The notes under the pieces were generated by a model that was given only the letters and a program-made list of their open reading frames with translations, searched no databases and was not told the origin of the DNA. Shown in pieces: positions 7,814-15,766 of a stretch of 19,311 nt of DNA. Each line of letters begins with the position of its first letter. Within the stretch, counting starts at the first letter, position 1. The position numbers were made by a program, and so were the translations under genes. The stretch is from CAYNQN01 sp964530525. Its GTDB lineage: Bacteria > Actinomycetota > Acidimicrobiia > Acidimicrobiales > Acidimicrobilacustridaceae. Location: contig CAZHBH010000041.1 of NCBI GenBank assembly GCA_964530525.1, positions 1 through 19,311 of the forward strand. Direction: 5' to 3'.

Positions 7814-10401
7814 CCGGCGAGGGTGCGACGAACCTCTGCGAGGGCCTCGTCGAGGCCACCTGGGTCCTTGCCACCCGCTATGGCGAGCTCCGCGTTCTTC
7901 CCGGCGCCTCCCTTGATGTGCCGGGTCGCCCCGGCGATCAGCTCGGACGCGTGCAGACCGCTGTCGGGACGCACGGCGGAGACCATCGCCGCACCACCTC
8001 CGTCGGGGGCGCTCGCCAACACCACACCTCGGATGTCGGGCTTGTCCCTCACCGCGATGGCGAGGTCTCGCAGGGCCTCCCGGTCGAGGCCGTCGACCCG
8101 GTGCACCACCACGCCGTCTACGGCCTGGTCGGCGAGCTCGTCGGCGCGAGCCGTGGCCGAGGCCCGCTTCAACTCCCGCACCTCGTCGCGCAGGGCCTTG
8201 ATCTCGCCCAGCCGCCGCTCCAGGGCGCCCAGGAGCTCGTCGGGAGATGCACCGAGCAGGCGCGAGGCCTCACCCAGCACCGCCTCCTCCTGCCGGAGGC
8301 GGTCGATGGGCCCGAAGCCCGAGATGGCCTCGATGCGTCGGAGGTTCGACCCTATTGAGGCTTCGGAGACGATCTTCACGGGCCCGATGTCGCCCAGCGC
8401 CGAAACGTGGGTACCGCCGCACAGCTCGGTCGAGTGCGGGCCGGCCTCGAGCACCCGCACGACGTCGCCGTAGCGGTCACCGAAGAAGGCGATGGCGCCG
8501 ATCTGGGCGGCGTACTCCATCGTCGTCTCGTAGTGGCGTGCGCTCGGGTTCGCCAAGATGTCGGCGTTCACCAGGTCTTCCACCTGCGCGATCTGCTCTG
8601 GGGTCATCGCCTCGTAGTGGCTGAAGTCGAAGCGCAGTCGATCGGGCGCCACCAGCGAGCCCTGCTGCTTCACGTGATCGCCGAGCACCTCGCGCAGCGC
8701 CCAGTGCAGCAGGTGGGTGGCCGTGTGGTTGCGACGTATCGCAGCACGCCTCTCGGAGTCGATGGATGCGGTGGCCTCCTGCCCGGGGAGGATCTCGCCC
8801 TCCGTGAGGCGGGCGATGTGTCGATGGACCTCCGGGGCTCCGTAGACGGTGTCGACCACCTCTGCCGCACCGGTGTCGGTTGTGATCGCACCCGTGTCGC
8901 CCACCTGACCACCGGACTCCGCGTAGAACGGGGTGCGGTCCAAGACGATGGAGATCGCTCCGTCGTCGCCACCGATGACGGCGAGCACCCGAGCCTTGCT
9001 CTCGTCCTCCTCGCGGCCCGTGAACACCGTGGGCCCGAACTGCTCCGCGAGCTCCGCGTAGGCCTCCGCCGCGGTGTCGCCGCCCCCGGACTTGCGAGCC
9101 TCCTTCGCGCGCCGGCGCTGGGCAGCCATCTCGGTGGCGAAGCCCTCCTCGTCGACCTCGATCCCACGTTCCCCTGCGATCTCCTGCGTGAGCTCTAGAG
9201 GGAACCCGTGGGTGTCGTGCAGGAGGAAGGCGGTGGAGCCAGCCAGCGAGCTCCCGTCGCCGAGCCGCCCCAGCTCCTCGTCGAGGATGGTCATGCCCGA
9301 GCGAAGGGTCTGTCGGAACCGCTCCTCCTCGCGGGCCACCACGTCGGTGACGAAGCTGGAGTTGGCACCCAGCTCGGGGTAGGCGTCCCCCATCACGTCC
9401 ACCGTGGCCCCCACCAGCGCCGGCGTGACCGGGCGCGAGACCCCGAGCAGGTGGGCGTGGCGCACGGCGCGGCGGATGATGCGCCGCAGCACGTACCCCC
9501 GACCCTCGTTCGAGGGGAACACGCCGTCGGCCACCAGGAACGACATGGTCCGGGCATGCTCGGCGAGTATCCGCAGCGAGACGTCGGAGCGGTCGTCGGC
9601 ACCGAGCCTGGTGTCGCTCACCTGCTGGGCCACCTCCACCAGCGGCGCCAGCACGTCTGTCTCGTAGACCGAGTCGACGCCCTGGAGCACGCCGAGGATG
9701 CGCTCGAGTCCTGCACCCGTGTCGATGTTCTTGCGGGGGAGCTCGGTGTCGACACCGTCCTGGTCTCGGTTGAACTGCATGAAGACAAGGTTCCAGATCT
9801 CCAGGAACCGCTCGTCGCCTCCGTGGGCCGGCCCGCCTCCGGATCCGTAGGAGGGGCCCCGGTCGACGTAGATCTCAGAACAGGGTCCACATGGACCGGG
9901 CGGGCCCCCGGGAGGACCCCACCAGTTGTCCTCGGCCAGCCTCTGCACGCGGTCCGGGGCCACCCCCACCGCCTCCCGCCAGATCTCAGCCGCCTCGTCG
10001 TCGGAGGTGTGGACCGTGACCCACAGGAGCTCGGGATCGATGCCAAACAGCTCCGTCACCATCTCCCAAGCCATGGGGATGGCCTCGGCCTTGAAGTAGT
10101 CGCCGAAGCTGAAGTTGCCGAGCATCTCGAAGAAGCTGAGGTGCCGCCCGTCGCGACCGACCTCTTCGAGATCGCTGTCCTTCCCGCCGGCGCGCACGCA
10201 CCGCTGGACGCTCACCGCCCGCGGGTACGGGGCGGCCTGCTCCCCCAGGAAGTAGGGCTTGAACGGCACCATTCCCGCCACGGTGAACAGGAGGTCCGGA
10301 TCGTGCGGGATCAAGCTGGCCGACGGCACGACGGTGTGGCCCCGCTCCGAGAAGAAGCGCAGGAAGGCATCCCGCAGTTGGCCCGATGTCATGGGGTTCA
10401 T
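7810..10401 (-). CDS. alaS: Alanyl-tRNA synthetase
   Basis: Charges tRNA-Ala and clears mischarged Ser- and Gly-tRNA-Ala. The 863-residue protein has the class II catalytic domain (about 1-240, with LLFTVAGMVPFKPYF and GNFSFGDYFK), the tRNA recognition domain, an editing domain with the zinc-type ligands His559, His563 (HTATH), Cys661 and His665 (CGGTH), and the C-Ala/DHHA1 domain ending in GGAGKNAELAIAGG. It is full length. The start is ATG at 10401; ATG at 10392 (MTSGQLRDAF) is possible. There is no strong Shine-Dalgarno; the start is 4 bases after the stop of an 11-residue ORF that itself follows a TAGGCT box, so coupled initiation is likely. Confidence 0.98.
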   Translation of the reverse strand: MNPMTSGQLRDAFLRFFSERGHTVVPSASLIPHDPDLLFTVAGMVPFKPYFLGEQAAPYPRAVSVQRCVRAGGKDSDLEEVGRDGRHLSFFEMLGNFSFGDYFKAEAIPMAWEMVTELFGIDPELLWVTVHTSDDEAAEIWREAVGVAPDRVQRLAEDNWWGPPGGPPGPCGPCSEIYVDRGPSYGSGGGPAHGGDERFLEIWNLVFMQFNRDQDGVDTELPRKNIDTGAGLERILGVLQGVDSVYETDVLAPLVEVAQQVSDTRLGADDRSDVSLRILAEHARTMSFLVADGVFPSNEGRGYVLRRIIRRAVRHAHLLGVSRPVTPALVGATVDVMGDAYPELGANSSFVTDVVAREEERFRQTLRSGMTILDEELGRLGDGSSLAGSTAFLLHDTHGFPLELTQEIAGERGIEVDEEGFATEMAAQRRRAKEARKSGGGDTAAEAYAELAEQFGPTVFTGREEDESKARVLAVIGGDDGAISIVLDRTPFYAESGGQVGDTGAITTDTGAAEVVDTVYGAPEVHRHIARLTEGEILPGQEATASIDSERRAAIRRNHTATHLLHWALREVLGDHVKQQGSLVAPDRLRFDFSHYEAMTPEQIAQVEDLVNADILANPSARHYETTMEYAAQIGAIAFFGDRYGDVVRVLEAGPHSTELCGGTHVSALGDIGPVKIVSEASIGSNLRRIEAISGFGPIDRLRQEEAVLGEASRLLGASPDELLGALERRLGEIKALRDEVRELKRASATARADELADQAVDGVVVHRVDGLDREALRDLAIAVRDKPDIRGVVLASAPDGGGAAMVSAVRPDSGLHASELIAGATRHIKGGAGKNAELAIAGGKDPGGLDEALAEVRRTLAG

Positions 10402-10405
10402 GGCG

Positions 10406-10441
10406 TCATCCGGCCGATGTCGTCTCGGAGTGCTGGTCCAT
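10406..10441 (-). CDS. Possible 11-residue leader ORF before alaS
   Basis: ATG at 10441 opens a frame MDQHSETTSAG ending TGA at 10408-10406, four bases before the alaS ATG and out of frame with it. The ORF starts 8 bases after TAGGCT, the spacing seen at other unit heads here, so ribosomes may load on a leaderless transcript at this ATG and pass to alaS by reinitiation. It has one Ala codon and no run that would suggest classical attenuation. It may be chance; nothing shows that the peptide itself has a role. Confidence 0.35.
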   Translation of the reverse strand: MDQHSETTSAG

Positions 10442-10449
10442 GATGGAAG

Positions 10450-10455
10450 AGCCTA
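10450..10455 (-). promoter_or_regulatory. Candidate -10 box TAGGCT of the alaS unit
   Basis: On the minus strand TAGGCT sits in the 64-base gap 10402-10465 between the DUF6167-like gene and alaS, 8 bases before the ATG of the 11-residue ORF. The identical hexamer occurs 7 bases before ettA. No clear -35. It is the only promoter-like element I see in this gap. Confidence 0.45.
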
Positions 10456-10465
10456 GTGACGGGGA

Positions 10466-10735
10466 TCAGATCGCCCGCCTGCCGCCGATGGCATCCAGGT
10501 CTGCCCTGATGCGCTCGTCGGCGAGTCGGGCGGCCTGGCGACCTTCGTAGATCGCCTCGGCGATGGTCGTCCTGACGGTGCGCACCGATCCGACGACGAC
10601 ATCTGAGACCGTGCCCGCCACGCGGTCGGCCGCGAAGCGGCCTTGGACCTCGCGCACCCGCGCGTAGGCGTACGCCGCTCCTGCGAAGCCGCTGGCCGCC
10701 CCGACGCCGAACCAGAAGAGCCGCTTGGGTATCAA
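10466..10735 (-). CDS. DUF6167-like small membrane protein
   Basis: Function unknown. The 89-residue protein has an N-terminal Lys/Arg and aromatic start (IPKRLFWFGVGAASGFAGA), one Gly/Ala-rich membrane segment (about 6-25) and a charged, probably helical tail (RVREVQGRF, DERIRADLDAI). The pattern FWFxxGAAxG and the position beside alaS after a DUF948 gene resemble the DUF6167 proteins of Streptomyces; this is from memory of the family, not a search. The start is TTG at 10735, overlapping the preceding stop as TTGA, so translation should be coupled. Assignment as a real gene rests on this junction, length and neighbour conservation. Confidence 0.75.
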   Translation of the reverse strand: MIPKRLFWFGVGAASGFAGAAYAYARVREVQGRFAADRVAGTVSDVVVGSVRTVRTTIAEAIYEGRQAARLADERIRADLDAIGGRRAI

Positions 10736-11175
10736 GCCACCCTCCCGCGCCGGGACGACCTGTCCAGTCGGCCGGCTTCGCCAGCAGTGGTGCGGACCAC
10801 CAGGGTCCGATCGCCGGAGCTCTTCTTGCCGGTCATCCGACCTGCGAAGCGTCCGATTCCCTTTGCCGTCGCGACCGTGCGGACGAGGGGCGCGCGGAAG
10901 GCCAGGTAGCTGAGCCGTGAAGCTCCCTCCACCGTCGAGGAGATCGACTCCGCGGCGTCGAGGAGGCCCTCCACCCGATCCACCTCGGCGCCGGCCTCGG
11001 CCACGGTGCCGCGCAGCTCCTCCAGCATCGCCACGGTCTCCGAGTCGATGTCCGACAGGGTGCGGTGGAGGTCGCGCAGCGTGCGACGCAGGTCGAGCAC
11101 GGTCACCACGAGCACCACGAGCGTGACGAGCACCGCGATCGAGACCAGGACCGCTGCCAGATCAGCTGCGCTCAT
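10732..11175 (-). CDS. DUF948-like membrane-anchored coiled-coil protein
   Basis: Function unknown. The 147-residue protein has one N-terminal membrane segment (about 6-28, rich in Leu/Val), then heptad-like helices (LRRTLRDLHRTLSDIDSET, EELRGTVAEAGAEVDRVEG, LLDAAESISSTVEG) that look like a coiled coil on the far side of the membrane or in the cytoplasm, and a basic C-terminus. This matches the layout of DUF948 proteins, which often neighbour alaS in actinobacteria. The ATG at 11175 is chosen over an upstream frame to 11349 because of AGGAGG about 10 bases before it; it overlaps the rarA 3' end by 14 bases. The C-terminus contains a Lys-Lys/Arg-rich tail. Confidence 0.85.
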   Translation of the reverse strand: MSAADLAAVLVSIAVLVTLVVLVVTVLDLRRTLRDLHRTLSDIDSETVAMLEELRGTVAEAGAEVDRVEGLLDAAESISSTVEGASRLSYLAFRAPLVRTVATAKGIGRFAGRMTGKKSSGDRTLVVRTTAGEAGRLDRSSRRGRVA

Positions 11176-12514
11176 CTCGCCAACCCCTCCTGTCTGCTTC
11201 TTCCCCGTGGTCGGAGGGCTCGTAGTAGACGTGGCCCTCCAGCTCAGCGGGCCGGTACTGCTGAGCGACCCAACCACGCCGATCGTCGTGAGGATAGACG
11301 TATCCCTCACCGTGCCCCAGACCCTTGGCTCCCCGATAGTGGGAATCACGCAGGTGCAGCGGCACGGCGCCGCTGCTGCCTTGCGTGCCAGGAGATCGAG
11401 CTTCGCCGGTCGACCCCTCCACGTCGGCCCGGGCGCGGGCGAGGGCTACGGTCACGCTGTTCGACTTGGGAGCAACTGCGAGGTGGACCACGGCGTGCGC
11501 GAGGTTGAGCTGCGCTTCCGGTAGCCCCACCAGCTCCACCGCCCTAGCCGCTGCGTCGGCTACCACCAGCGACGACGAGTCGGCCATCCCGATGTCCTCC
11601 GAGGCGAGGATCACGAGCCTCCTCGCGATGAAGCGAGCGTCCTCCCCGGCTGCGAGCATCCTCGCCAACCAATAGAGACCGGCATCTGGGTCGGAACCCC
11701 GGATGCTCTTGATGAAGGCGCTGATCACGTCGTAGTGGTCGTCGCGGCCGTAGCGCAGGGCCTTGGTCCCCAGCGCCCCCTCCACGTCGTCGAGCGAGAT
11801 CTCGGCGGAGGCGGAGCGCTCCCGGGCCAGCGCTGCCGCCACCTCGAGGCTGGTGAGCACGTGGCGGCCGTCGCCCGCAGCTCGCTCCACCAGCAGGTCG
11901 GCCGCCTCGGGTTCGATCGTCGCCCCCTCCGCAGCGAGCCCACGCTCCACGAGGCGACGAGCCGCATCGCCCGACAACGACTCCAGCCGGAAGAGGGTGG
12001 AGCGGGAGAGCAACGGGGGGTTCACCTCGAAGAACGGGTTCTCCGTCGTCGCTCCGATCAGGACGATCAGGCCCGACTCCACCGAGGGCAGCAGGGCGTC
12101 CTGCTGGGCCTTGTTGAAGCGGTGGACCTCGTCGAGGAACAAGATGGTCCCCTGCGAGTGCTGTCCGAGGCGGTCCTGGGCTCTGGCGGCCACCTCCCGC
12201 ACGTCCTTGACGCTCGCCGACACGGCCGAGAGCTGCTCGAACGCCTTCGACGTGGTGTGGGCGATGAGCTGGGCGATGGTCGTCTTCCCGGTCCCGGGGG
12301 GACCCCAGAAGATCACCGACGAGAGCCGGTCGGCCTCGATGAGCACCCGCAGGGGCTTGCCCGGTCCTAGCAGGTGCTCCTGGCCCACCACGTCGTCGAG
12401 GTTCCGCGGGCGCAGCCTGCTGGCCAGCGGCGCCTGCCGGGCGAGCTGGTCCTCGGCGGCTGCGGCGAAGAGGTCGTCGCTGTCCCTCGATGCCCGGGCG
12501 GGGCGTGCGGCCAT
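11162..12514 (-). CDS. rarA: RarA/MgsA-family replication-associated AAA+ ATPase
   Basis: A clamp-loader-like AAA+ ATPase linked to stalled replication forks and recombination. The 450-residue protein has RPRNLDDVVGQEHLLG (35-50), Walker A GPPGTGKTT (71-79), Walker B ILFLDE (124-129) followed by VHRFNKAQQD, the sensor-1 region IGATTENPFFEVN, and the C-terminal tetramerisation region with ASEDIGMADSS and YPHD. A segment of about 17 residues rich in Gly/Ser/Thr (about 366-382) precedes PLHLRDSHYRGAK and looks like a loop insertion. Start ATG at 12514, with TACCCT 6 bases upstream and no Shine-Dalgarno, hence possibly leaderless. It heads the unit rarA-DUF948-DUF6167. Confidence 0.95.
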   Translation of the reverse strand: MAARPARASRDSDDLFAAAAEDQLARQAPLASRLRPRNLDDVVGQEHLLGPGKPLRVLIEADRLSSVIFWGPPGTGKTTIAQLIAHTTSKAFEQLSAVSASVKDVREVAARAQDRLGQHSQGTILFLDEVHRFNKAQQDALLPSVESGLIVLIGATTENPFFEVNPPLLSRSTLFRLESLSGDAARRLVERGLAAEGATIEPEAADLLVERAAGDGRHVLTSLEVAAALARERSASAEISLDDVEGALGTKALRYGRDDHYDVISAFIKSIRGSDPDAGLYWLARMLAAGEDARFIARRLVILASEDIGMADSSSLVVADAAARAVELVGLPEAQLNLAHAVVHLAVAPKSNSVTVALARARADVEGSTGEARSPGTQGSSGAVPLHLRDSHYRGAKGLGHGEGYVYPHDDRRGWVAQQYRPAELEGHVYYEPSDHGEEADRRGWRDERS

Positions 12515-12520
12515 CCGGCG

Positions 12521-12526
12521 AGGGTA
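12521..12526 (-). promoter_or_regulatory. Candidate -10 box TACCCT before rarA
   Basis: Minus-strand TACCCT is followed after 6 bases (CGCCGG) by the rarA ATG. It lies in the 37-base gap after the aspS stop. The lack of a Shine-Dalgarno and the same spacing at other units support a leaderless start. No -35 recognised. Confidence 0.4.
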
Positions 12527-12551
12527 CTTGCAGCCGCAGCGGGTGGGAGGC

Positions 12552-14351
12552 TCAGCCCCTGGGCAAGATGCGCAGGCCCAACTCGTCCAGCTGCTCGGCG
12601 GCTATGGGCGCCGGGGCTCCGGTGAGGGGGTCGACCCCCGACTGCGTCTTGGGGAAGGCGATCACCTCGCGGATGTTCTCCTCCCCCGCCAGCAGCGCTA
12701 CGAGTCTGTCGATCCCGAAGGCGAAGCCCGCGTGGGGCGGGGCCCCGTACCTGAAGGCGTCGAGAAGGAACCCGAAGCGCTCGGAGGCGGTCGCCTCGTC
12801 GATCCCCAAGACCCGGAAGATCTGCGACTGGACGTCGGCACGGTGGATCCGCACGCTCCCCGAGCCCAGCTCCCATCCGTTGAGGACGAGGTCGTAGGCC
12901 TGGGACCGCACCCGCAGCAGATCCGCGGGATCGCTGGAGGAGAGCAGGGGAAGGTCGTCGGGGTGAGGCATGGTGAACGGGTGGTGGGCGGGGATGGGTG
13001 AGCCGTCGTGCGCGACGCCCTCGAACAGGGGGAAGTCGACCACCCACAGCAGTTCGAGCCTGGAAGGGTCGTGCGCGGGACGGCCGAGCTCCAGCCTCAG
13101 CAATCCGAGCACGTGCCACACCCTGGGGCGTTCGTCCGCGACGATGAGCAGGAGATCGCCCGGCTCCGCAGCGAACGTCGCCACCAGGTCGGACAGCTCC
13201 TGGCCGTCCAGGAACTTGGCAACCGGGCTTGTGAGGCTCCGATCGGGCTCCACCTTCATCCAGACGAGGCCCTTGGCGCCCCAGCGCTTCGCGCCGTCTG
13301 TCAACTCGTCCAGCCTCTTGCGGGTGAGATCGGCCCCGCCCGGGACCCTGATCCCCTTCACCGCGAAGCCGTGCGGGCCCATCTGGTCGGGCGCACGAAA
13401 GGCGTTGAAGCCCGTCTCGGCGAACAGCTCGGTCAGCTCCACCAGCTCCATGCCGAAGCGAGTGTCGGGCTTGTCCGAGCCGAACCGCTCCTGAGCCTGG
13501 AGCCAGGTGATGGAGGGGAAGGCCTCTCGATCTCCGCTCTCGGTGACCCCGACCGGCCCGGAGCCGGTGGCGGCCTCGATCCCGGAGGCCACGGCCACCG
13601 AGACGGTTCCCATGACGTCCTGGGCGCTGACGAAGCTGGCCTCCAGGTCGAGCTGCATGAACTCGAACTGCCGGTCGGCGCGCAGGTCCTCGTCGCGCAG
13701 GCAGCGGGCGATCTGGAAGTAGCGGTCGACCCCTCCCACCATGCAGAGCTGCTTGAAGAGCTGCGGGCTCTGAGGGAGCGCGTAGAAGCTCCCCGGTGAG
13801 AGTCGGGAGGGCACCACGAAGTCGCGAGCGCCCTCGGGGGTAGAGCCGATGAGCATCGGCGTCTCGACCTCCACGAAGCCCTGATCCTCCATCGAACGGC
13901 GCAGCGCGCTGTTGACGGCGGCCCTGAGGCGCAAGTTGCGCTGCATCCGATCGGTGCGGAGGTCGACGTAGCGGTGACGGAGCCGGACCACCTCGTCGAC
14001 CTCGGTCCGCTCGTCGAGCGGGAAGGGCGGTGGCTCGGCGGTGTTGAGGATCTCCACCTCGCAGTCCCCGACCTCCACGGCTCCCGTGGCGAGGTTGGGG
14101 TTCTCGGTCCCCTCGGGACGAGGCCGCACCTTCCCGGTGATGCGCACGACGTACTCCGAGCGCAGGTCCGCTGCCCCGTCGACGACGCACTGGACCAGAC
14201 CGGTGTGGTCTCGCACGTCGACGAAGGCGAGGTGCTCGCCGTGCTCGCGCCGGCTGTGAACCCACCCGCACACCGCCACGTCCTGGCCTGCGTGGTCGAT
14301 CCTCAGCTCTCCGCAGCTGTGCGTGCGCATGGGGAGGTCTTCTGTGCTCAT
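12552..14351 (-). CDS. aspS: Aspartyl-tRNA synthetase, probably non-discriminating
   Basis: Charges tRNA-Asp and probably also tRNA-Asn. The 599-residue protein is the bacterial class IIb type: OB-fold anticodon domain (about 8-110), motif 1 (VEVETPML), motif 2 (CFRDE-like RCLRDEDLRADRQFEF, 216-231), a GAD insertion (about 290-400) and motif 3 AGFAFGIDRLVALLAG (541-556). His37 and Gly81 align, by my own recall, with His31 and Gly82 of Pseudomonas aeruginosa AspRS, which are tied to tRNA-Asn acceptance; if so, Asp-tRNA-Asn would be amidated by GatCAB encoded elsewhere. The ATG at 14351 shares ATGA with the stop of a 21-residue ORF; ATG at 14330 (MRTHSCGELR) is the alternative. Confidence 0.97.
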   Translation of the reverse strand: MSTEDLPMRTHSCGELRIDHAGQDVAVCGWVHSRREHGEHLAFVDVRDHTGLVQCVVDGAADLRSEYVVRITGKVRPRPEGTENPNLATGAVEVGDCEVEILNTAEPPPFPLDERTEVDEVVRLRHRYVDLRTDRMQRNLRLRAAVNSALRRSMEDQGFVEVETPMLIGSTPEGARDFVVPSRLSPGSFYALPQSPQLFKQLCMVGGVDRYFQIARCLRDEDLRADRQFEFMQLDLEASFVSAQDVMGTVSVAVASGIEAATGSGPVGVTESGDREAFPSITWLQAQERFGSDKPDTRFGMELVELTELFAETGFNAFRAPDQMGPHGFAVKGIRVPGGADLTRKRLDELTDGAKRWGAKGLVWMKVEPDRSLTSPVAKFLDGQELSDLVATFAAEPGDLLLIVADERPRVWHVLGLLRLELGRPAHDPSRLELLWVVDFPLFEGVAHDGSPIPAHHPFTMPHPDDLPLLSSSDPADLLRVRSQAYDLVLNGWELGSGSVRIHRADVQSQIFRVLGIDEATASERFGFLLDAFRYGAPPHAGFAFGIDRLVALLAGEENIREVIAFPKTQSGVDPLTGAPAPIAAEQLDELGLRILPRG

Positions 14352-14413
14352 GTCGTTCTCGTCTGCTCGGTGTCGGGCTGGGTCGGGAGCTCCATCGAGC
14401 TCGGTTCGGGCAT
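14348..14413 (-). CDS. Possible 21-residue ORF between hisS and aspS
   Basis: ATG at 14413 opens a 21-codon frame (begins MPEPSSMELP, rich in Pro, Glu, Thr) whose TGA overlaps the aspS ATG as ATGA. It has a strong ribosome binding site, GAGGAAG, 7 bases upstream, starting just after the hisS stop. By contrast aspS itself has only a weak site. It may act as a loading site that hands ribosomes to aspS rather than encode a functional peptide. It has a single Asp codon and no hairpin series, so classic attenuation is not indicated. The 6-base arms GAGCTC-GATG-GAGCTC inside it could form a small hairpin. Confidence 0.45.
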   Translation of the reverse strand: MPEPSSMELPTQPDTEQTRTT

Positions 14414-14428
14414 GCGGGTGCTTCCTCG

Positions 14429-15754
14429 TCAGCGTCGTCCGCCCCGAAGGGCGCCGTCGAGCTCGGTGGTGAGGTCGACGCGGGCCACCGTTCGCTGGCC
14501 CTGCCCCTTCTCGCCCCGCAGGTCGCGCAGCTGCACTACGTCCGCTGCCAGCTCCTCGCCGCCCACGATCACGACGTAGCGAGCCCCCGAACGGTCGGCG
14601 GCCCTCATCTGGGCCCGCATGGAGCGCCCGTCGAAGCCACGCTCGACGCTGATCCCGCTGCGGCGCAGCTGCAGGGAGATGTCACGAGCTGCGGATCCAC
14701 CTACGACGTCGATCACGTAGACGTCAGGGGAGCCGTCGGGCAGGGCGAAGACCCCTTCGGCGTCACAGGCGAGCAGCACCCTCTCGATCCCCGAGCCGAA
14801 GCCGATCCCGGGGGTGGGCGGTCCTCCGAGGGTCTCGACCAAGCCGTCGTACCGACCCCCTCCACCGATGGTGTCCTGGGCCGCGTCCAGCGCCGGGCTC
14901 CTGAACTCGAAGGTGGTGTGGGTGTAGTAGTCGAGGCCCCTCACGAGTCGCGGCTCGACCTCGAACGGGATCCCGGCAGAGCGAAGTCCCTCCTGCACCC
15001 TGCCGAACCGCTCGAGCGCCGGTTCGCCGATGCTGTCGAGGATGCTCGGAGCGCCCGCGACGACGGCCGCCGAAGCGCGACGCTTGCTGTCGAGGACCCT
15101 CATCGGGTGTGCCTCCACCTTCTCGCGATCGGTGGGATCCAGCTCGCCGATGCGATCCACCAGGTAGCTGCGCAGGCGGTCTACGTATGCACGGCGGTCG
15201 GATGCCTCACCCATGGAGTTGATCGCCAACCTGACGCCGGTCAGGCCGAGGCCGGCGTAGAAGTCCGCGAGGATCGTCATGACCTCCACGTCCAGGTCCG
15301 GATCGGCGGACCCGATGGCCTCCACGCCCAGCTGGTGGTGCTGGCGGTAGCGACCCGCCTGGGGGCGCTCGTAGCGGAAGCTGGGGGCCGCGTACCAGAC
15401 CTTCCACGGCAGCGATGCCGGCTTGTGCTGGATGAAGGCCCGCACGACCGATGCCGTCCCCTCGGGGCGGAGAGCCAGGTGGCGACCGCCCTTGTCCAAG
15501 AAGTCGTACATCTCCTTGCGAACGACGTCCGTCCCCTCTCCCACGGGTCGGAAGACGCCGATCTCCTCGAAGGTGGGACTCTGCACCAGGCCATAGCCAG
15601 CGCGACCCACGTGCTCGGCGAACCGGGCGACCAGCTCGGCCCAACGCCGGGAGGCGGGAGGCAGGACGTCGTGGGTCCCCACAGGGGCACGGAACGGCCC
15701 TGCAGTGGAGGCGCCCCCCTCCGACACGGCCCGCTCGTCGATGCTGTCGCCCAC
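14429..15754 (-). CDS. hisS: Histidyl-tRNA synthetase
   Basis: Charges tRNA-His. The 441-residue protein has GTHDVLPP (26-33) as motif 1 lead-in, ALRPEGTASVVRAF (94-107), motif 2 RYERPQAGRYRQHHQ (127-141), the histidine-A motif LVRGLDYYTHTTFEF (270-284), GGGGRYDGL (297-305), motif 3 GIGFGSGIERVLL (316-328) and a C-terminal anticodon-binding domain (about 343-435). Start GTG at 15754, nine bases after the stop of the small membrane gene. TAGCCT lies 6 bases upstream with no Shine-Dalgarno. A GTG at 15727 is an alternative because residues 1-20 are not conserved. hisS followed by aspS on the same strand is a common arrangement. Confidence 0.97.
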   Translation of the reverse strand: MGDSIDERAVSEGGASTAGPFRAPVGTHDVLPPASRRWAELVARFAEHVGRAGYGLVQSPTFEEIGVFRPVGEGTDVVRKEMYDFLDKGGRHLALRPEGTASVVRAFIQHKPASLPWKVWYAAPSFRYERPQAGRYRQHHQLGVEAIGSADPDLDVEVMTILADFYAGLGLTGVRLAINSMGEASDRRAYVDRLRSYLVDRIGELDPTDREKVEAHPMRVLDSKRRASAAVVAGAPSILDSIGEPALERFGRVQEGLRSAGIPFEVEPRLVRGLDYYTHTTFEFRSPALDAAQDTIGGGGRYDGLVETLGGPPTPGIGFGSGIERVLLACDAEGVFALPDGSPDVYVIDVVGGSAARDISLQLRRSGISVERGFDGRSMRAQMRAADRSGARYVVIVGGEELAADVVQLRDLRGEKGQGQRTVARVDLTTELDGALRGGRR

Positions 15755-15760
15755 GCCGGG

Positions 15761-15766
15761 AGGCTA
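15761..15766 (-). promoter_or_regulatory. Candidate -10 box TAGCCT before hisS
   Basis: Minus-strand TAGCCT is 6 bases (CCCGGC) before the hisS GTG. Its first three bases are also the TAG stop of the preceding gene, so overlap with the stop codon may explain the T-A. Support comes only from repetition of the pattern at other units. Confidence 0.3.

Noticed and set aside
9208..10443. Plus-strand open frame of 411 codons opposite alaS
   Set aside because: Antisense shadow of the alaS 5' half, no recognisable protein features.
11176..11349. Longer N-terminus for the DUF948-like protein
   Set aside because: The extension overlaps rarA coding sequence, is not conserved-looking, and a strong AGGAGG precedes the inner ATG at 11175.
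12367..14271. Minus-strand frame of 634 codons over aspS
   Set aside because: Same strand but a different frame from aspS; Arg-rich composition typical of a GC-rich frame shadow, whereas aspS motifs are all in the other frame.
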